Shown here in pieces: positions 53,779 to 54,597 of a stretch of DNA of 54,597 nucleotides. The stretch covers positions 1 through 54,597 of the forward strand of contig JALLBK010000193.1 of the NCBI GenBank assembly GCA_036940085.1, in the 5' to 3' direction. The notes beneath the pieces are model-generated. The model ran no database searches and was not told where the DNA came from. It saw only the letters and a list, made by a program, of their open reading frames with translations. Position 1 is the stretch's first letter. Every line of letters starts with the position of its first letter. Position numbers and translations under genes: made by a program. This DNA is from Discostella pseudostelligera. Lineage: Eukaryota; Bacillariophyta; Thalassiosirophyceae; Thalassiosirales; Thalassiosiraceae.

Positions 53779-54597
53779 CTAGATCCAGTACTGTGGAATA
53801 GTCCAAAACCCCGGGCCAACCAACAAACTATACGGCAATCTATTATTGCCTGGCCATTCGGGGAACCATCCCGCCGATGCTGCATCGAGACATGTCGCTC
53901 CGACTATTGGTCCAAGTAAAAATAATAAAAATGCAATGGAGGCAAATCCCGACAACTTTGTTTGGAGTAATGAGTTTTTGAATACTGCTCTATCTGGACT
54001 GGTATCATTTTTGAATTCATCAAGTTTGGTTTGGGCTACATCGGGAGACACATTGTCACCAGTCGACATGGCATCAAAGACTGCACGGACTGTCAGGGGA
54101 TTGCATCCCTTATTGGCATCAACGAAGGATGGATAACACAAGTAACCTCTTTGACTGAGATAATTCACCTTTGGACCCTTTTGTACCATTTGTTCCACGG
54201 TAAGTTTGTTATTTAACACCTTGTCCAGATCAGCCTTACTCAAATCTCGGGGGTATAAACACAATGGTGAGATACCAATGGTGGTACCTCCCAGTGTAGG
54301 TTCATCGTTCTTCATGGAGAGTAGTTGTTGAAACTTTGCATACTGGGCAGGAAACTGACGCAATGCTACGCCTACGCCGCCAGATCCACCAAAGAACCAA
54401 ATGTAGAAGAAGCCCCGTGCGTCCTCGTAGTTGTGGGTAAAGGCTTCGGGGAGAGTGTTGACTTTGGTGAGTGACGATGACGGTGACGGTGACGACGGGT
54501 TCGACGGCGATAGGAGTGTCGTCGCCAGTTGCTTAGAGGAATAAGACGTGAAGCCATTGCATCCAGGGATGAGTAGCGCAAACAGTATTGCCAGGAA
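53779..54597 (-). CDS. Plastid-type membrane protein of unknown function, 5' partial
   Basis: The frame is open to the window edge, so the start lies outside; 272 residues are visible. The visible part begins in a hydrophobic leader (FLAILFALLIP) followed by GCNGFTSYSS, compatible with a signal peptide and an ASAF-like site. A Ser/Pro-rich linker and the conserved-looking FFYIWFFGGSGGVGVALRQFPAQYAKF block follow. A soluble helical region comes next, with PSFVDANKGCNPL, and a C-terminal membrane segment FASIAFLLFLLGPIVGATC before WFPEWPGNN. Similar Gly-rich blocks occur in stramenopile plastid proteins, but I cannot name the family. Confidence 0.7.
   Translation of the reverse strand, partial: FLAILFALLIPGCNGFTSYSSKQLATTLLSPSNPSSPSPSSSLTKVNTLPEAFTHNYEDARGFFYIWFFGGSGGVGVALRQFPAQYAKFQQLLSMKNDEPTLGGTTIGISPLCLYPRDLSKADLDKVLNNKLTVEQMVQKGPKVNYLSQRGYLCYPSFVDANKGCNPLTVRAVFDAMSTGDNVSPDVAQTKLDEFKNDTSPDRAVFKNSLLQTKLSGFASIAFLLFLLGPIVGATCLDAASAGWFPEWPGNNRLPYSLLVGPGFWTIPQYWI

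Noticed and set aside
53656..53919. 87-residue open frame on the + strand
   Set aside because: Its 3' half is antisense to the membrane protein gene and the rest has no family features.
1..54597. tRNA, rRNA, CRISPR array or transposase gene
   Set aside because: I looked for tRNA T-loop signatures, regularly spaced direct repeats and transposase motifs by eye and found none; a computed scan would be needed to exclude short or degenerate ones.

Overview
The window looks like nuclear DNA of a photosynthetic stramenopile, most likely a centric diatom. Genes are dense, lie on both strands, and mostly carry zero to a few short introns (about 68 to 196 bp, GT-AG with one GC-AG). Several predicted proteins start with a signal peptide followed by an ASAFAP-like motif (HAFAYAP, DAFAPIA, NAFHSSP, VAAFSPS), the mark of import into a secondary red-type plastid. 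A GT60-type GlcNAc-transferase, an LC8 dynein light chain and a two-pore K+ channel also fit. The species assignment is inference.

Layout, left to right: GT60 glycosyltransferase (5' end outside the window); AlgH/UPF0301 protein; nucleoside hydrolase-like protein; PAP/fibrillin (-); degenerate sulfotransferase-like membrane protein; prolyl-4-hydroxylase-like 2OG oxygenase (-); glutaminyl-tRNA synthetase fused to an EMAPII/Arc1p tRNA-binding domain (-); Hsp110-type chaperone; two-pore K+ channel; a 16.7-kb, 12-exon HECT ubiquitin ligase of 5236 residues; MFS transporter (-); ArfGAP2/3-like protein; ARP6-like actin-related protein (-); plastid thioredoxin-domain protein; plastid GrpE (-); mitochondrial malate dehydrogenase; six-bromodomain protein (-); PDK/BCKDK-type mitochondrial kinase; small ubiquitin-fold-like protein (-); LC8 with a 25-nt microexon; plastid-type membrane protein (-, 5' end outside the window). 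Exon boundaries were deduced by hand from splice motifs, reading frame and family conservation. Every complete multi-exon model gives a length divisible by three.

The genes do not form an operon or an obvious pathway. What unites them is arrangement: seven head-to-head pairs share intergenic regions of about 0.15 to 0.6 kb, and several tails converge closely (39 bp between the kinase and ubiquitin-fold genes). Several of the shared regions and one single-gene upstream region hold a recurrent 10-mer TCCCGCCAAA/TTTGGCGGGA, which matches the E2F consensus. In three regions it, or a close variant, lies next to a G-box (CACGTG). A 182-bp hAT-like MITE with 8-bp target-site repeats and a perfect palindrome at its midpoint lies just upstream of the kinase start codon.

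Strongest leads: the GlnRS-EMAPII fusion with a plastid-type leader and internal ATGs; the six-bromodomain protein; the HECT ligase with UIM, two UBA, three SPRY and a split MIB/HERC2 domain; the sulfotransferase-like protein without its PAPS loop; the G-box/E2F module; the MITE at the kinase start; and the LC8 microexon. I saw no tRNA, rRNA, CRISPR array or transposase gene.
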